Positions 1-7,096 of a stretch of 64,000 bases of DNA are shown here, piece after piece. Position numbers and translations under genes: made by a program. The notes beneath the pieces are model-generated. The model saw nothing but the letters and a program-made list of their open reading frames with translations, searched no databases and was not told the origin of the DNA. Within the stretch, counting starts at the first letter, position 1. Every line of letters begins with the position of its first letter. Source of the stretch: Mucilaginibacter pallidiroseus (GTDB lineage Bacteria; Bacteroidota; Bacteroidia; Sphingobacteriales; Sphingobacteriaceae); the NCBI RefSeq assembly GCF_007846085.1, contig NZ_VOEJ01000002.1:434001-498000 (forward strand), given 5' to 3'.

Positions 1-93
1 TTTTACCTTATCGCCAACTTTTTTATGCCATTTAGCTACCACACCTTCGGTCATGGTATCGCTCATTTTAGGCATTTTAACTACTTCAGCCAT
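1..93 (-). CDS. pdhC: Pyruvate dehydrogenase E2 (dihydrolipoamide acetyltransferase), N-terminal fragment
   Basis: Only the first 31 codons lie in the window; the gene continues past base 1. The start is the ATG at 93. The peptide begins MAEVVKMPKMSDTMTEGVV and goes on to a KWHKKVGDKV segment, which is the opening of a lipoyl domain of 2-oxo acid dehydrogenase E2 proteins. The lipoylated lysine itself is outside the window. The gene follows the E1 alpha gene by 39 bases on the same strand, so the two are probably co-transcribed parts of the pyruvate dehydrogenase complex in the cytoplasm. The assignment to pyruvate rather than another 2-oxo acid rests on the PdhA-like neighbour. Confidence 0.85.
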   Translation of the reverse strand, partial: MAEVVKMPKMSDTMTEGVVAKWHKKVGDKVK

Positions 94-132
94 ATACTGT
101 TTTAATGAATCTTTTTAAGTATTAAAATAATA

Positions 133-1128
133 TTAGTCGCGGATGTAAGGATAATCGTGCTGCACATAAACATCTGTGTACAGTTCGCTTGCCTCGGGCC
201 AAGGAGACTCTTCAGCAAATTTAACTGCTTCGTCCACCTGTGCTTTTACTTTAGCTTCGATTTCCTCAAACCACTTCTCATCAGCATAACCTTCTTTTTG
301 GATGGTTAGTTTGGTAACCTCTATAGGATCTTTTGCTTTGTAGCTTTCAAGTTCCTCTTTGGTACGGTACTTTTGCGGATCGGACATGGAATGACCTTTG
401 AAACGGTAAGTACGCATTTCAAGGAAAGTTGGCCCTTCGCCGCGGCGTGCGCGTTGTACAGCCTCATCCATTGCATTATGTACAGCCACAGGGTCCATAC
501 CGTCAACCGCTGCTGATGGGATACCATATGGTAAACCTAATTTATAGATATCTGTTTGCGCAGTAGTACGCTCAACAGATGTACCCATCGCGTAACCATT
601 GTTTTCGCAAACAAATATTACAGGCAATTTCCAAAGGGCTGCCATGTTAAATGTTTCGGTTAAAGCACCCTGGCGCACTGCACCATCGCCCATGTAGGCA
701 ATGTTTACATTGTCGGTACCTTTAAATTTTTCTGCAAATGCAATACCTGCACCCAGTGGTACCTGGCCGCCCACAATACCGTGGCCGCCATAAAAATGGT
801 TCTCTTTGTCGAACATGTGCATCGAGCCACCTTTACCTTTCGAGCATCCGGTTGCTTTGCCGTACATCTCGGCCATAATAGCGTTAGGGTGTGTACCTTT
901 TGCAAGGGCGTGTGCGTGATCGCGATAAGCCGTGATCATGCTATCCTCGTGGCGTATAACAGACATGGCACCGGCTAACACCGCTTCCTGACCGATATAC
1001 AGGTGGCAAAACCCGCGAATTTTTTGCTGACCATATAACTGACCAGTTTTTTCTTCAAACTTACGCATCAATAGCATAGACTCGTACCACATCAGGTAGG
1101 TGTCTTTATTTATTTCGATTGAACTCAT
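133..1128 (-). CDS. pdhA: Pyruvate dehydrogenase E1 component, alpha subunit
   Basis: This 331-residue protein decarboxylates pyruvate with thiamine diphosphate and passes the acetyl group to the E2 lipoyl arm. The thiamine diphosphate/Mg motif is visible: GDG at residues 147-149, followed about 28 residues later by ENN at 175-177. The conserved GGSMHMF (100-106) and GHGIVGGQVPLGAG (115-128) stretches are also present. Length matches stand-alone E1 alpha subunits. No beta subunit is encoded in the window, so E1 beta lies elsewhere or the enzyme partners with a distant gene. E2 begins just downstream. A TAGATTTG -7 box 33 bases upstream of the start suggests its own promoter. Confidence 0.93.
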   Translation of the reverse strand: MSSIEINKDTYLMWYESMLLMRKFEEKTGQLYGQQKIRGFCHLYIGQEAVLAGAMSVIRHEDSMITAYRDHAHALAKGTHPNAIMAEMYGKATGCSKGKGGSMHMFDKENHFYGGHGIVGGQVPLGAGIAFAEKFKGTDNVNIAYMGDGAVRQGALTETFNMAALWKLPVIFVCENNGYAMGTSVERTTAQTDIYKLGLPYGIPSAAVDGMDPVAVHNAMDEAVQRARRGEGPTFLEMRTYRFKGHSMSDPQKYRTKEELESYKAKDPIEVTKLTIQKEGYADEKWFEEIEAKVKAQVDEAVKFAEESPWPEASELYTDVYVQHDYPYIRD

Positions 1129-1160
1129 TTATAAAAACAAATTTCTATGAGAGGAAAGTG

Positions 1161-1168
1161 CAAATCTA
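1161..1168 (-). promoter_or_regulatory. Bacteroidota -7 box for pdhA
   Basis: Read on the minus strand this is TAGATTTG, a perfect TAnnTTTG box. Transcription would begin near 1157, giving a leader of about 29 bases before the pdhA ATG. I do not see a TTTG -33 element at the usual 17-23 bp distance, so the call rests on the -7 box and its position. Confidence 0.45.
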
Positions 1169-1486
1169 ATTATATCCTGCAAATAACCGAAACTGCAACG
1201 AATTTGTTGGAAAGATTTATTAGTGATTGTTACACCGCGTTAAACCGACACATTGGCAAGCCGCTCATTTGCAAAATTTGATTTGGCGACACGGTAATGT
1301 TTGAAATTTTTTATTTTGAAATAAATCGAGGTGACGCCTAAAGACTGGTCGTAAAACAGAGAAAAAAAATTATGCAGGCATATTAAAATTACAAATAAGC
1401 CAATATTAATTAACTGAAGCGATTGATTTATTAAAGTTTGTGGATAAAATTTTTACTTTGACGACCAAAAAATATCGCCGAATAAA

Positions 1487-1517
1487 TTTGGATAATTAAA
1501 ATTATTGGATAGTTTTG
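1487..1517 (+). promoter_or_regulatory. Promoter of the NlpC/P60 gene
   Basis: TTTG at 1487-1490 and TAGTTTTG at 1510-1517 are separated by 19 bases, matching the Bacteroidota -33/-7 consensus exactly. Transcription would start near 1521, leaving a leader of roughly 70 bases. Confidence 0.7.
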
Positions 1518-1589
1518 TATCCAACAATAGACACAGTGTCTGATTTAATAAACATTTGTCGCCCTAATTCGACAGATTAAAGCCATTAA

Positions 1590-2171
1590 ATGAAGAAAAT
1601 TACAATTGCTATTGCACTATTTTTGAGCGTTTTAGCTGCTCAAGCGCAAACAAAAACTGTTCCAGCACAACAACCATCAGAGGCAGAGGAACAGGAATCT
1701 TTAGCAAAAGATTATCTTTCACAGATCATGGGTGTTGCAGTTTCTGCCACTTCAAACATGAAACTTTTCCACTTTGTGTATGATTGGATTGGTACTCCTT
1801 ACCGTTTTGGCGGTAGCTCACGCAGGGGTATTGATTGCTCTGCATTTACAAAGGAGTTATACAGCCAGGTATTTAACACCACTATACGCCGCAGCTCACG
1901 CGACATTTTTAGCATGGTAAGCCCGGTAAGCAAAGACGACCTTAAGGAAGGCGATCTTGTATTTTTCAAGATTCACAGCCGCAGCATATCACACGTGGGC
2001 ATTTACCTTGGCAACAACAGGTTTGCGCACGCATCATCAAAGGGTGTTGCCGTAAGCAGCCTTGACGATGCTTATTACAGCCGTTTCTTTTACAAAGGCG
2101 GCCGCATGCTCGAGTCATTCAAAAACGAACTTTCGGCATCAGCAGTTGCGAAAGAGGAACCAGCGAACTAA
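1590..2171 (+). CDS. Secreted NlpC/P60 family peptidoglycan endopeptidase
   Basis: The 193-residue protein has a signal peptide (residues 1-20, ending AQAQ) and one NlpC/P60 domain (about 58-175). The catalytic cysteine is C83 in GIDCSAF, and the histidines are H135 in SHVGIYL and H147 in FAHASS. Enzymes of this family cut the peptide stems of peptidoglycan, usually between D-Glu and diaminopimelate, in the periplasm. There is no SH3 or LysM targeting domain. A terminator follows, and a CapA-like lipoprotein gene lies 57 bases downstream on the same strand. The substrate bond is inferred from the family. Confidence 0.88.
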   Translation: MKKITIAIALFLSVLAAQAQTKTVPAQQPSEAEEQESLAKDYLSQIMGVAVSATSNMKLFHFVYDWIGTPYRFGGSSRRGIDCSAFTKELYSQVFNTTIRRSSRDIFSMVSPVSKDDLKEGDLVFFKIHSRSISHVGIYLGNNRFAHASSKGVAVSSLDDAYYSRFFYKGGRMLESFKNELSASAVAKEEPAN

Positions 2172-2193
2172 ACAAACCTAAATTATACAATTA

Positions 2194-2223
2194 TCCTCTC
2201 ATTTATATGGGGGGATTTTTTTT
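2194..2223 (+). terminator. Rho-independent terminator directly before the CapA-like gene
   Basis: A 7-bp stem (TCCTCTC with GGGGGGA, including two G-U pairs) is followed by eight T residues at 2216-2223. The T tract ends only five bases before the ATG at 2229, so it ends the NlpC/P60 transcript but could also act as an attenuator for the next gene. Confidence 0.6.
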
Positions 2224-2228
2224 GCCCT

Positions 2229-3374
2229 ATGCGTACTGCAACCCGTTATTCTTTTATGGTTTTAACCATTGTTGGCTTGTGCTGCTGCAAACCCAAACCC
2301 GCTTCCATTCGCTCCAGCGACTTCAAAGCCACCGAAAAGGATACGACTAAAATTGAAACAGCACCGGAAAACATCGTTCCTGATAGTGCCATAACAATAG
2401 CTGCTGTAGGCGATATGATGCTGGGTACTGCATATCCGGACGAGTCGCACCTGCCACCTGATAGCGCCAAAGGCAGTTTTAAATATGCGCTTAAACACCT
2501 GCGCGAAGCCGATGTAGCCTTCGGCAACCTGGAAGGCGTGTTGCTTGACAGCGGCGCAGCACTGCAAATGAAACTAAACTTCCGTAGTAAGCCTTATCTT
2601 TTTAAAATGCCCGAGCATTATGGCCGCATATTTAAAGATGCAGGATTTGATGTAATAAGTGTAGCAAATAATCACTCCAATGATTTTGGGCTTGCCGGGC
2701 GCAAAAAAACCGTCGGGATATTGGATAGCCTTGGTATACACTACGCAGGCTTGCGCACCAACCCCACTAAGTTGTTTACCATTAAAGGTGTTAAGTACGG
2801 CTTTTGCGCCTTTTCGCCTAATAGCCAAACGGTGCCCTTGCTGGATACTAAAAACGCTGCTAAAATTATACATCATTTAAAGGAGCAGGCCGATATTGTA
2901 ATTGTGTCATTTCACGGCGGTGGTGAAGGCGTAGACTTTGAGCATGTAAGCTGCACAAATGAGCGTTTTAAAGGGGAGCGCCGCGGCAACGTAAATGCTT
3001 TTGCGCACGCCGCTATTGATGCCGGGGCAGATATTGTTTTAGGGCATGGCCCACATGTAGCCCGGGCAATGGAACTTTATAACAATAGGCTTATAGCTTA
3101 CAGTTTAGGAAACTTTTGCACGTACCGCTCGGTAAGTGTGAGCGGCATTTGCGGTTTGGCCCCGCTGCTAAAAGTACGTTTAAATAAAAAAGGCCACTTT
3201 TTAGATGGCCATATTATATCATACCAACAAACCCATGCAGGTGGGTTGGTACCCGACAGCCTTAATAAAGCTGCCGCCCGTATAAAAATGCTTACGCAAA
3301 CCGACTTTGAGGCAAGCGGATTGCAAATTTCATCAACCGGCAAAATCTTGCGCGGCACTCAAAACTTAAATTAA
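2229..3374 (+). CDS. CapA/PgsA-type metallophosphatase-fold lipoprotein
   Basis: The 381-residue protein starts with a lipoprotein-like signal ending in the run LCCCK. It then shows the CapA family pattern: AAVGDMMLG near residue 58, NLEGVLLD, VANNHSNDFG, VSFHGGGEG and a late LGHGPHV plus YSLGNF. CapA-like proteins have a metallophosphoesterase fold and are linked to poly-gamma-glutamate or capsule synthesis, but many bacteria carry them without pgs genes. No other capsule gene is nearby, so the substrate is unknown. The gene's 3' end overlaps the convergent small gene at 3371 by four bases. It has no visible promoter of its own, because the terminator at 2194-2223 sits where one would be expected. 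Confidence 0.82.
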   Translation: MRTATRYSFMVLTIVGLCCCKPKPASIRSSDFKATEKDTTKIETAPENIVPDSAITIAAVGDMMLGTAYPDESHLPPDSAKGSFKYALKHLREADVAFGNLEGVLLDSGAALQMKLNFRSKPYLFKMPEHYGRIFKDAGFDVISVANNHSNDFGLAGRKKTVGILDSLGIHYAGLRTNPTKLFTIKGVKYGFCAFSPNSQTVPLLDTKNAAKIIHHLKEQADIVIVSFHGGGEGVDFEHVSCTNERFKGERRGNVNAFAHAAIDAGADIVLGHGPHVARAMELYNNRLIAYSLGNFCTYRSVSVSGICGLAPLLKVRLNKKGHFLDGHIISYQQTHAGGLVPDSLNKAAARIKMLTQTDFEASGLQISSTGKILRGTQNLN

Positions 3375-3556
3375 GCTTCGTCTTTAGTGTTACGTACCAG
3401 GCTAATGCCGGTAAAGAAGAAAATTATTGATATAAGCCCTACAACAATTTGAGTTGTTGCCTGCCCGCTGTGGTTAATAATTTGCATACCTGTATATATA
3501 AGGCCAATAATACCCAATACAGTAAGTATAGCTCCAAAAGTCCGTTTTAAGTTCAT
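3371..3556 (-). CDS. Small two-segment membrane protein, unknown function
   Basis: This 61-residue protein has two predicted membrane helices, roughly residues 8-26 (LTVLGIIGLIYTGMQII) and 34-53 (TTQIVVGLISIIFFFTGISL), with a charged C-terminal tail. Small proteins of this kind are common in Sphingobacteriaceae and are left as hypothetical membrane proteins. It may be co-transcribed with the 36-codon gene at 3659-3769 upstream. Its stop overlaps the stop of the CapA-like gene. No function can be read from the sequence. Confidence 0.65.
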   Translation of the reverse strand: MNLKRTFGAILTVLGIIGLIYTGMQIINHSGQATTQIVVGLISIIFFFTGISLVRNTKDEA

Positions 3557-3658
3557 TGTAATGTGTTTGTTTTTCGGTTAGTAATTATATTAATTAAACA
3601 CATTAACCGTACTAAGCATACTTTGTTTGTTGGCTACAACACAATTAAATATGTAAGC

Positions 3659-3769
3659 TTACTTTAACGGAACAATCACAAACAGAGCCATTAGCGTTAC
3701 CAAAATTGTCAATAGAACCAGGGTGGCGGTGTAGCTCTCAAGGTTGGGGCTAATAAATTTTTTAATCAT
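3659..3769 (-). CDS. 36-residue single-pass membrane peptide
   Basis: The ATG at 3769 opens a 36-codon frame ending at TAA 3659-3661. The peptide begins MIKKFISPNLESYTA and continues as an unbroken hydrophobic helix (about residues 16-34) ending in a lysine. The basic N-terminus and clean helix suggest a real membrane peptide, perhaps transcribed together with the 61-residue membrane protein downstream. Short length leaves room for doubt; a chance ORF is the alternative. Confidence 0.4.
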   Translation of the reverse strand: MIKKFISPNLESYTATLVLLTILVTLMALFVIVPLK

Positions 3770-3902
3770 GGCAGTTGGGGTTTTATACCTATAACGATTT
3801 TAACTATGAAAGCGCAACAGTCACCTGTTAATAATGTTGTAAATTTTTTTACCCTATTTTGTGATACTTAATGTAATTACAGCCTCATTAGTAAATTTTT
3901 TT

Positions 3903-3910
3903 TATGTTTG
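3903..3910 (+). promoter_or_regulatory. -7 box of the candidate small RNA
   Basis: TATGTTTG is a perfect TAnnTTTG box. It places transcription start near 3914, immediately before the first hairpin of the candidate RNA. No TTTG -33 element is seen at the expected distance. Confidence 0.45.
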
Positions 3911-3913
3911 GCG

Positions 3914-4028
3914 TATCTATTGGCGCATCTCGTGCGTTAGTAGATCAATATAAGTGCAACACACTTATAATTGTGATAAGGTTTAGGTTGAAAGTCCCCG
4001 GGCAGCGAGTGCCCGGGGCTTTTATTTT
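3914..4028 (+). ncRNA. Candidate three-hairpin small RNA
   Basis: About 115 bases are framed by a perfect -7 box and an intrinsic terminator, with three adjacent hairpins and no good ORF. Hairpin 1 pairs 3915-3927 with 3933-3945 (13 bp, three G-U). Hairpin 2 pairs 3949-3956 with 3962-3969 (8 bp, perfect). Hairpin 3 pairs 3996-4004 with 4010-4018 (9 bp, perfect, GC-rich) and is followed by CTTTTATTTTT. Every loop is five bases. Loop 1 holds CUCG and loop 3 holds CGAG, which could form a kissing contact. It could instead be the leader of the GreA/B-like gene 60 bases downstream, with hairpin 3 as an attenuator. I do not recognise a described RNA family. Confidence 0.5.
3996..4027 (+). terminator. 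Intrinsic terminator of the candidate small RNA
   Basis: CCCCGGGCA at 3996-4004 pairs perfectly with TGCCCGGGG at 4010-4018 around the loop GCGAG, then a T-rich tract follows. Confidence 0.75.
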
Positions 4029-4088
4029 TACACCACTTTTTAACTATAAAATTCACTCTATCATATCTGCAATTTCCCTTTATAATAA

Positions 4089-4541
4089 ATGAGTACTATA
4101 AAACAAAAGCTGCATGCCTTGTGCCTTGCATATGTACAAAAACGTATAGCTGCAGCTGAAGAAGCTATTGCGGAAGCCCAGCAAGCCGCCAATGACGACA
4201 CAAAAAGCAGCGCAGGCGACAAGTATGAAACCGGCCGTGAAATGATGCAGCAGGAAACCAACAGAAACCTTGCCCAACTTAACGAGGCAAATAAGCTTTT
4301 GGTGGCGTTAAATCACACAAGCACAACAGGTTCATCACAAATGGTGGATGCCGGGAGCATAGTTTATACCAACAATGGCGATTTTTATTTGGCCATAAGC
4401 GCCGGGCAAATACTGCTGGATGGGAAAAACTATATAGCTGTATCTCCCGCATCTCCAATCGGCTATAAGTTAAAAGGTCTTGCGCCCGGTAACTCATTCG
4501 ATTTAAATGGCAAAACCTATCAAATCATATCTGTTGAGTGA
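4089..4541 (+). CDS. GreA/GreB C-terminal-like protein (often mislabelled 3-oxoacyl-ACP synthase)
   Basis: The 150-residue protein has an N-terminal helical, coiled-coil-like region rich in Ala, Glu and Gln (about residues 1-75) and a compact beta-rich C-terminal part (about 80-150) that resembles the GreA/GreB C-terminal domain. Bacteroidota homologues are frequently named 3-oxoacyl-ACP synthase in databases, but the size and sequence carry no ketosynthase motifs. A role near RNA polymerase is possible from the fold but is inference. It stands alone, downstream of the candidate small RNA terminator, with no obvious promoter of its own. Confidence 0.7.
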   Translation: MSTIKQKLHALCLAYVQKRIAAAEEAIAEAQQAANDDTKSSAGDKYETGREMMQQETNRNLAQLNEANKLLVALNHTSTTGSSQMVDAGSIVYTNNGDFYLAISAGQILLDGKNYIAVSPASPIGYKLKGLAPGNSFDLNGKTYQIISVE

Positions 4542-4596
4542 TATTTAGCGAGAATTTTCCTTTTATTTAAAATAAAAAGTGCTGTTTAATAAAATA

Positions 4597-4630
4597 TTTG
4601 TACAAGTGATGAATATCTATTCTATATTTG
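4597..4630 (+). promoter_or_regulatory. Promoter of the RRM protein gene
   Basis: TTTG at 4597-4600 and TATATTTG at 4623-4630 are spaced by 22 bases. Transcription would start near 4634, giving a leader of about 53 bases. Confidence 0.65.
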
Positions 4631-4686
4631 GTGTAAACAAAATAAATGGACAGGCAACAACCTGGGCATTACTAAACTAATTTTTA

Positions 4687-5073
4687 ATGAACATATTCGT
4701 AGGAAGCCTTCCGTACTCATTGCAGGAAGCAGATTTACAGCAGCTTTTTGAAGCTTATGGTGAAGTAAGCACCGTTAAAATTATTATTGACAGAGAAACC
4801 GGCAGAAGTAAAGGCTTTGGTTTTGTTGAAATGCCAGACGATGAAACTGCACAAAGTGCTATATCAGGCTTAAACGGATCACAAGTAGCTGGCCGTTCAA
4901 TTGCTGTTAGCCAGGCAGAAGACAAAAAAACCGGCGGCGGTGGCCGTAGCGGTGGTTTTGGTGGCGGCAACCGCGGTGGCGGTGGCGGTGGCGGCTATTC
5001 AAGAGATAATCGTGGTGGTGGCGGTGGCTACAACAAAGATAATAACAGAGGCGGCGGCGGTAGCCGTTGGTAA
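4687..5073 (+). CDS. Glycine-rich RNA-recognition-motif protein
   Basis: The 128-residue protein has one RRM (residues 1-80) followed by a Gly/Arg/Asn/Tyr-rich tail (about 84-128). RNP2 is IFVGSL at 3-8 and RNP1 is KGFGFVEM at 42-49, with the aromatic positions intact. Such single-RRM proteins bind single-stranded RNA and are often cold-induced or abundant in Bacteroidota and cyanobacteria. The tail has RGG-like repeats that can add RNA binding. It is monocistronic, with its own promoter upstream and a hairpin terminator downstream. The RNA targets cannot be told from sequence. Confidence 0.9.
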   Translation: MNIFVGSLPYSLQEADLQQLFEAYGEVSTVKIIIDRETGRSKGFGFVEMPDDETAQSAISGLNGSQVAGRSIAVSQAEDKKTGGGGRSGGFGGGNRGGGGGGGYSRDNRGGGGGYNKDNNRGGGGSRW

Positions 5074-5091
5074 TAAACCTCTTGCACTATT

Positions 5092-5130
5092 AAAGCAAGG
5101 CGCCTGTCCTACGGGTGCTTTGCTTTAGTA
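5092..5130 (+). terminator. Hairpin terminator after the RRM gene
   Basis: AAAGCAAGGCGCC at 5092-5104 pairs with GGGTGCTTTGCTTT at 5113-5126, with two G-U pairs and an 8-base loop. The tail is only moderately T-rich. Confidence 0.55.
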
Positions 5131-5259
5131 TTTTACACGCTTACATTTTATGGGGCGTGCTTTTTATTGCCTTTTAGTTTGGGCCTCTTAGCACCCATTA
5201 TCCGGGTAAGAAACTGCTGCTGCATTTATTTGTTACAACCCTTAAGCGCTTTAAAGTTG

Positions 5260-5292
5260 TTTGAGCGGCTTTGATACTTTTTATTATTTTTG
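5260..5292 (+). promoter_or_regulatory. Promoter of frr
   Basis: TTTG at 5260-5263 and TATTTTTG at 5285-5292 are 21 bases apart, matching the Bacteroidota consensus. Transcription would start near 5296, about 13 bases before the frr ATG. Confidence 0.65.
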
Positions 5293-5308
5293 TTGAAAAT
5301 TATTAAAA

Positions 5309-5872
5309 ATGAGCGAACTCATTAAAAAACAGGTTAATGATGCAAAGGCTTTAATGGAGAAAGCTATTGCCCATACAGATAACGAATTAAATAAGATACG
5401 TGCCGGCAAAGCAAGCCCATCAATGTTAGATGACGTTATGGTTGAGTATTATGGTACCCCAACACCATTGAGCCAGGTAGGTAGTGTAAACACGCCCGAT
5501 GCTCGTACCATTGTTGTGCAGCCGTGGGAAAAATCCTTGCTTAACCCTATCGAGAAAGCAATAATGGAAGCTAACCTGGGCGTTAACCCACAGAACGACG
5601 GTGTTATTATCCGTATAAATGTACCACCGTTGACAGAAGAGCGCCGTCGTGATCTTGTTAAAAAAGCAAAAGGCGAGGCCGAAAGTGGCAAGATTGCCAT
5701 TCGCAACATTCGTAAAGATGCTAACGAAAAAATTAAGAAACTGAAGCCAGAGGGTGTTTCTGAAGACGAGATTAAAGTTGGCGAAGCTGATGTGCAAAAA
5801 TTAACTGATGCTTACATCGTAAAAGTTGACCAGCTTACCGAAGCTAAGGAAAAAGAAATCATGACTGTCTAA
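5309..5872 (+). CDS. frr: Ribosome recycling factor
   Basis: This 187-residue cytoplasmic protein splits post-termination ribosomes together with EF-G. It has the standard family length and signatures: KIRAGKASPSMLDDV near residue 30, the YYGTPTPLSQVGSV hinge region, PPLTEERRRDLVKKAK near 106-121 and the RNIRKDANEKIK helix. The ATG at 5309 sits 13 bases after the predicted transcription start. A strong terminator follows. In many bacteria frr follows pyrH, but pyrH is not here; frr appears to be transcribed alone. Confidence 0.97.
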   Translation: MSELIKKQVNDAKALMEKAIAHTDNELNKIRAGKASPSMLDDVMVEYYGTPTPLSQVGSVNTPDARTIVVQPWEKSLLNPIEKAIMEANLGVNPQNDGVIIRINVPPLTEERRRDLVKKAKGEAESGKIAIRNIRKDANEKIKKLKPEGVSEDEIKVGEADVQKLTDAYIVKVDQLTEAKEKEIMTV

Positions 5873-5893
5873 TCACCGGTTGAATATATAGGG

Positions 5894-5926
5894 AAAGGGA
5901 TTGCATTGATGCAATCCCTTTTTTTG
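5894..5926 (+). terminator. Rho-independent terminator of frr
   Basis: AAAGGGATTGCAT at 5894-5906 and ATGCAATCCCTTT at 5909-5921 form a perfect stem and the second arm runs into a T tract. Confidence 0.85.
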
Positions 5927-5961
5927 TTTAAAGATTTTGCTTCCAAAAAATTAATTATTAA

Positions 5962-5983
5962 ATTACGTAATTAATTACGTAAT
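5962..5983. promoter_or_regulatory. Perfect 22-bp palindrome, likely operator of the MarR-GNAT gene
   Basis: Two copies of the palindromic decamer ATTACGTAAT are separated by TA, giving a perfect 22-bp dyad eight bases before the ATG at 5992. MarR-type dimers bind such palindromes and usually repress their own gene. Two overlapping sites a little over one helical turn apart could hold two dimers. Binding itself is inferred. Confidence 0.65.
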
Positions 5984-5991
5984 CATTTTTT

Positions 5992-6939
5992 ATGGATTTT
6001 TACGATAAGGCTGGGAAGATGGCGCTCGGCAGCAGGCTGCGACGCTTGAGTGAGAAAATAACAGATCAGGCGGCGCAGGTTTATGACATATATGGCATTA
6101 ATATGAACCCTAAATGGTTCCCGGTATTTTATGCTTTGGCTGAACCGGGGCATAAATCAATTATGCAGATAGCGCAGGAGATTGGCCACTCTCACCCATC
6201 CGTAAGTACTATTGTAAAAGAGATGATAAAAGCCGGGATTGTAAAAAATGTAGAAAGCAAAGCAGACGCCCGCAAAACTTTTATTGTGCTTACAGATGAG
6301 GGCTTACAAATAAATCAGCGTATACAACTACAATACGCGGATGTAAATGCAGCTGTAGAAACTGCGCTGGCCCAATCACAATACAATATTTGGAAAGCCA
6401 TTGAAGAATGGGAGTTTCTGCTTGATCAGAAAGATTTATTAAAACGGGTTATGGACGAGAAAAAATCACGCGAAAGCAGCGAAGTGCAAATAGTAGAATA
6501 TCTGCCTAAACATCAGTCGGCATTTAAACAGCTTAACGAAGAATGGATAAGTACCTGGTTTAAAATGGAAGCAACGGACTATAAATCTTTAGACCATCCG
6601 GACGATTATATCCTTAATAAAGGCGGGCACATATTAATTGCATTATTTAATGGGGAACCCATCGGCACTTGCGCGCTCATCAAAATGGGTGATGACATGT
6701 TTGAGCTGGCAAAAATGGCAGTATCTCCTGCGGCAAAAGGCAAGGGTATTGGGTACCTGCTTGGCAAGGCTGCCATTGAAAAAGCCGCAGAATTAGATGC
6801 AAAGAAGATCTATCTGGAAAGTAATACGATATTAAAACCGGCAATTAGTCTTTACCACAAACTTGGCTTTAAAAAAGTAAGCGGCATACCTTCGCCTTAT
6901 GAGCGTTGTAATATCCAAATGATGCTGGAGTTGGGATAG
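5992..6939 (+). CDS. MarR-type regulator fused to a GNAT acetyltransferase
   Basis: The 315-residue protein has a winged-helix MarR domain (about residues 10-150; IAQEIGHSHPSVSTIVKEMI is the recognition segment) followed by a GNAT domain (about 165-310). The acetyl-CoA loop is visible as VSPAAKGKGIGYLLGKAAIEKA. This two-domain layout is common in Bacteroidota; the acetylated substrate is unknown. The perfect palindrome just upstream suggests autoregulation. It follows the frr terminator and is probably monocistronic. The GNAT half could acetylate a small molecule sensed by the MarR half, but that is inference. Confidence 0.88.
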   Translation: MDFYDKAGKMALGSRLRRLSEKITDQAAQVYDIYGINMNPKWFPVFYALAEPGHKSIMQIAQEIGHSHPSVSTIVKEMIKAGIVKNVESKADARKTFIVLTDEGLQINQRIQLQYADVNAAVETALAQSQYNIWKAIEEWEFLLDQKDLLKRVMDEKKSRESSEVQIVEYLPKHQSAFKQLNEEWISTWFKMEATDYKSLDHPDDYILNKGGHILIALFNGEPIGTCALIKMGDDMFELAKMAVSPAAKGKGIGYLLGKAAIEKAAELDAKKIYLESNTILKPAISLYHKLGFKKVSGIPSPYERCNIQMMLELG

Positions 6940-6995
6940 TGCTATAATGTTGGTTTTGTTCAGAGCGCCTTATTTAATAGATGCCGAAAAGATAG

Positions 6996-7081
6996 GTCAT
7001 GCTGAACTTGTTTCAGCATCTCACTGTTTAAGTTAGCGCAAAGCTTATCCTAATGGGATGCCGAAACAAGTTAGTTATGAC
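6996..7081. repeat. Imperfect inverted repeat, REP/MITE-like
   Basis: GTCATGCTGAACTTGTTTC and the bases after it (6996-7020) match the reverse complement of 7057-7081 at about 20 of 25 positions, around a 36-base spacer. A partial third copy (GATGCCGAAA) lies at 6980-6989. Sequences of this type occur repeatedly between genes in Sphingobacteriaceae. It lies between two convergent genes, MarR-GNAT and mqnD. Confidence 0.6.
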
Positions 7082-7096
7082 GGTTGATATAGTAGA

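Larger units (their letters stand above)
1129..1589. other. Intergenic region between divergent pdhA and NlpC/P60 gene
   Basis: This AT-rich 461-base gap holds the outward-facing promoters of the two divergent genes (separate entries). I see no convincing ORF, RNA gene or hairpin in the middle part. Confidence 0.6.

Noticed and set aside
3904..4092. A 62-codon ORF on the plus strand
   Set aside because: Its ATG lies inside the -7 box and it crosses three strong hairpins including a terminator. The region fits a structured RNA better than a protein.
4901..5128. A plus-strand ORF overlapping the RRM gene
   Set aside because: It is a shifted reading of the Gly-rich codons and yields a low-complexity Val/Ala product.
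5136..5160. A possible second terminator after the RRM gene (CACGC/GCGTG)
   Set aside because: The stem has five base pairs and a 13-base loop; the upstream hairpin explains termination better.
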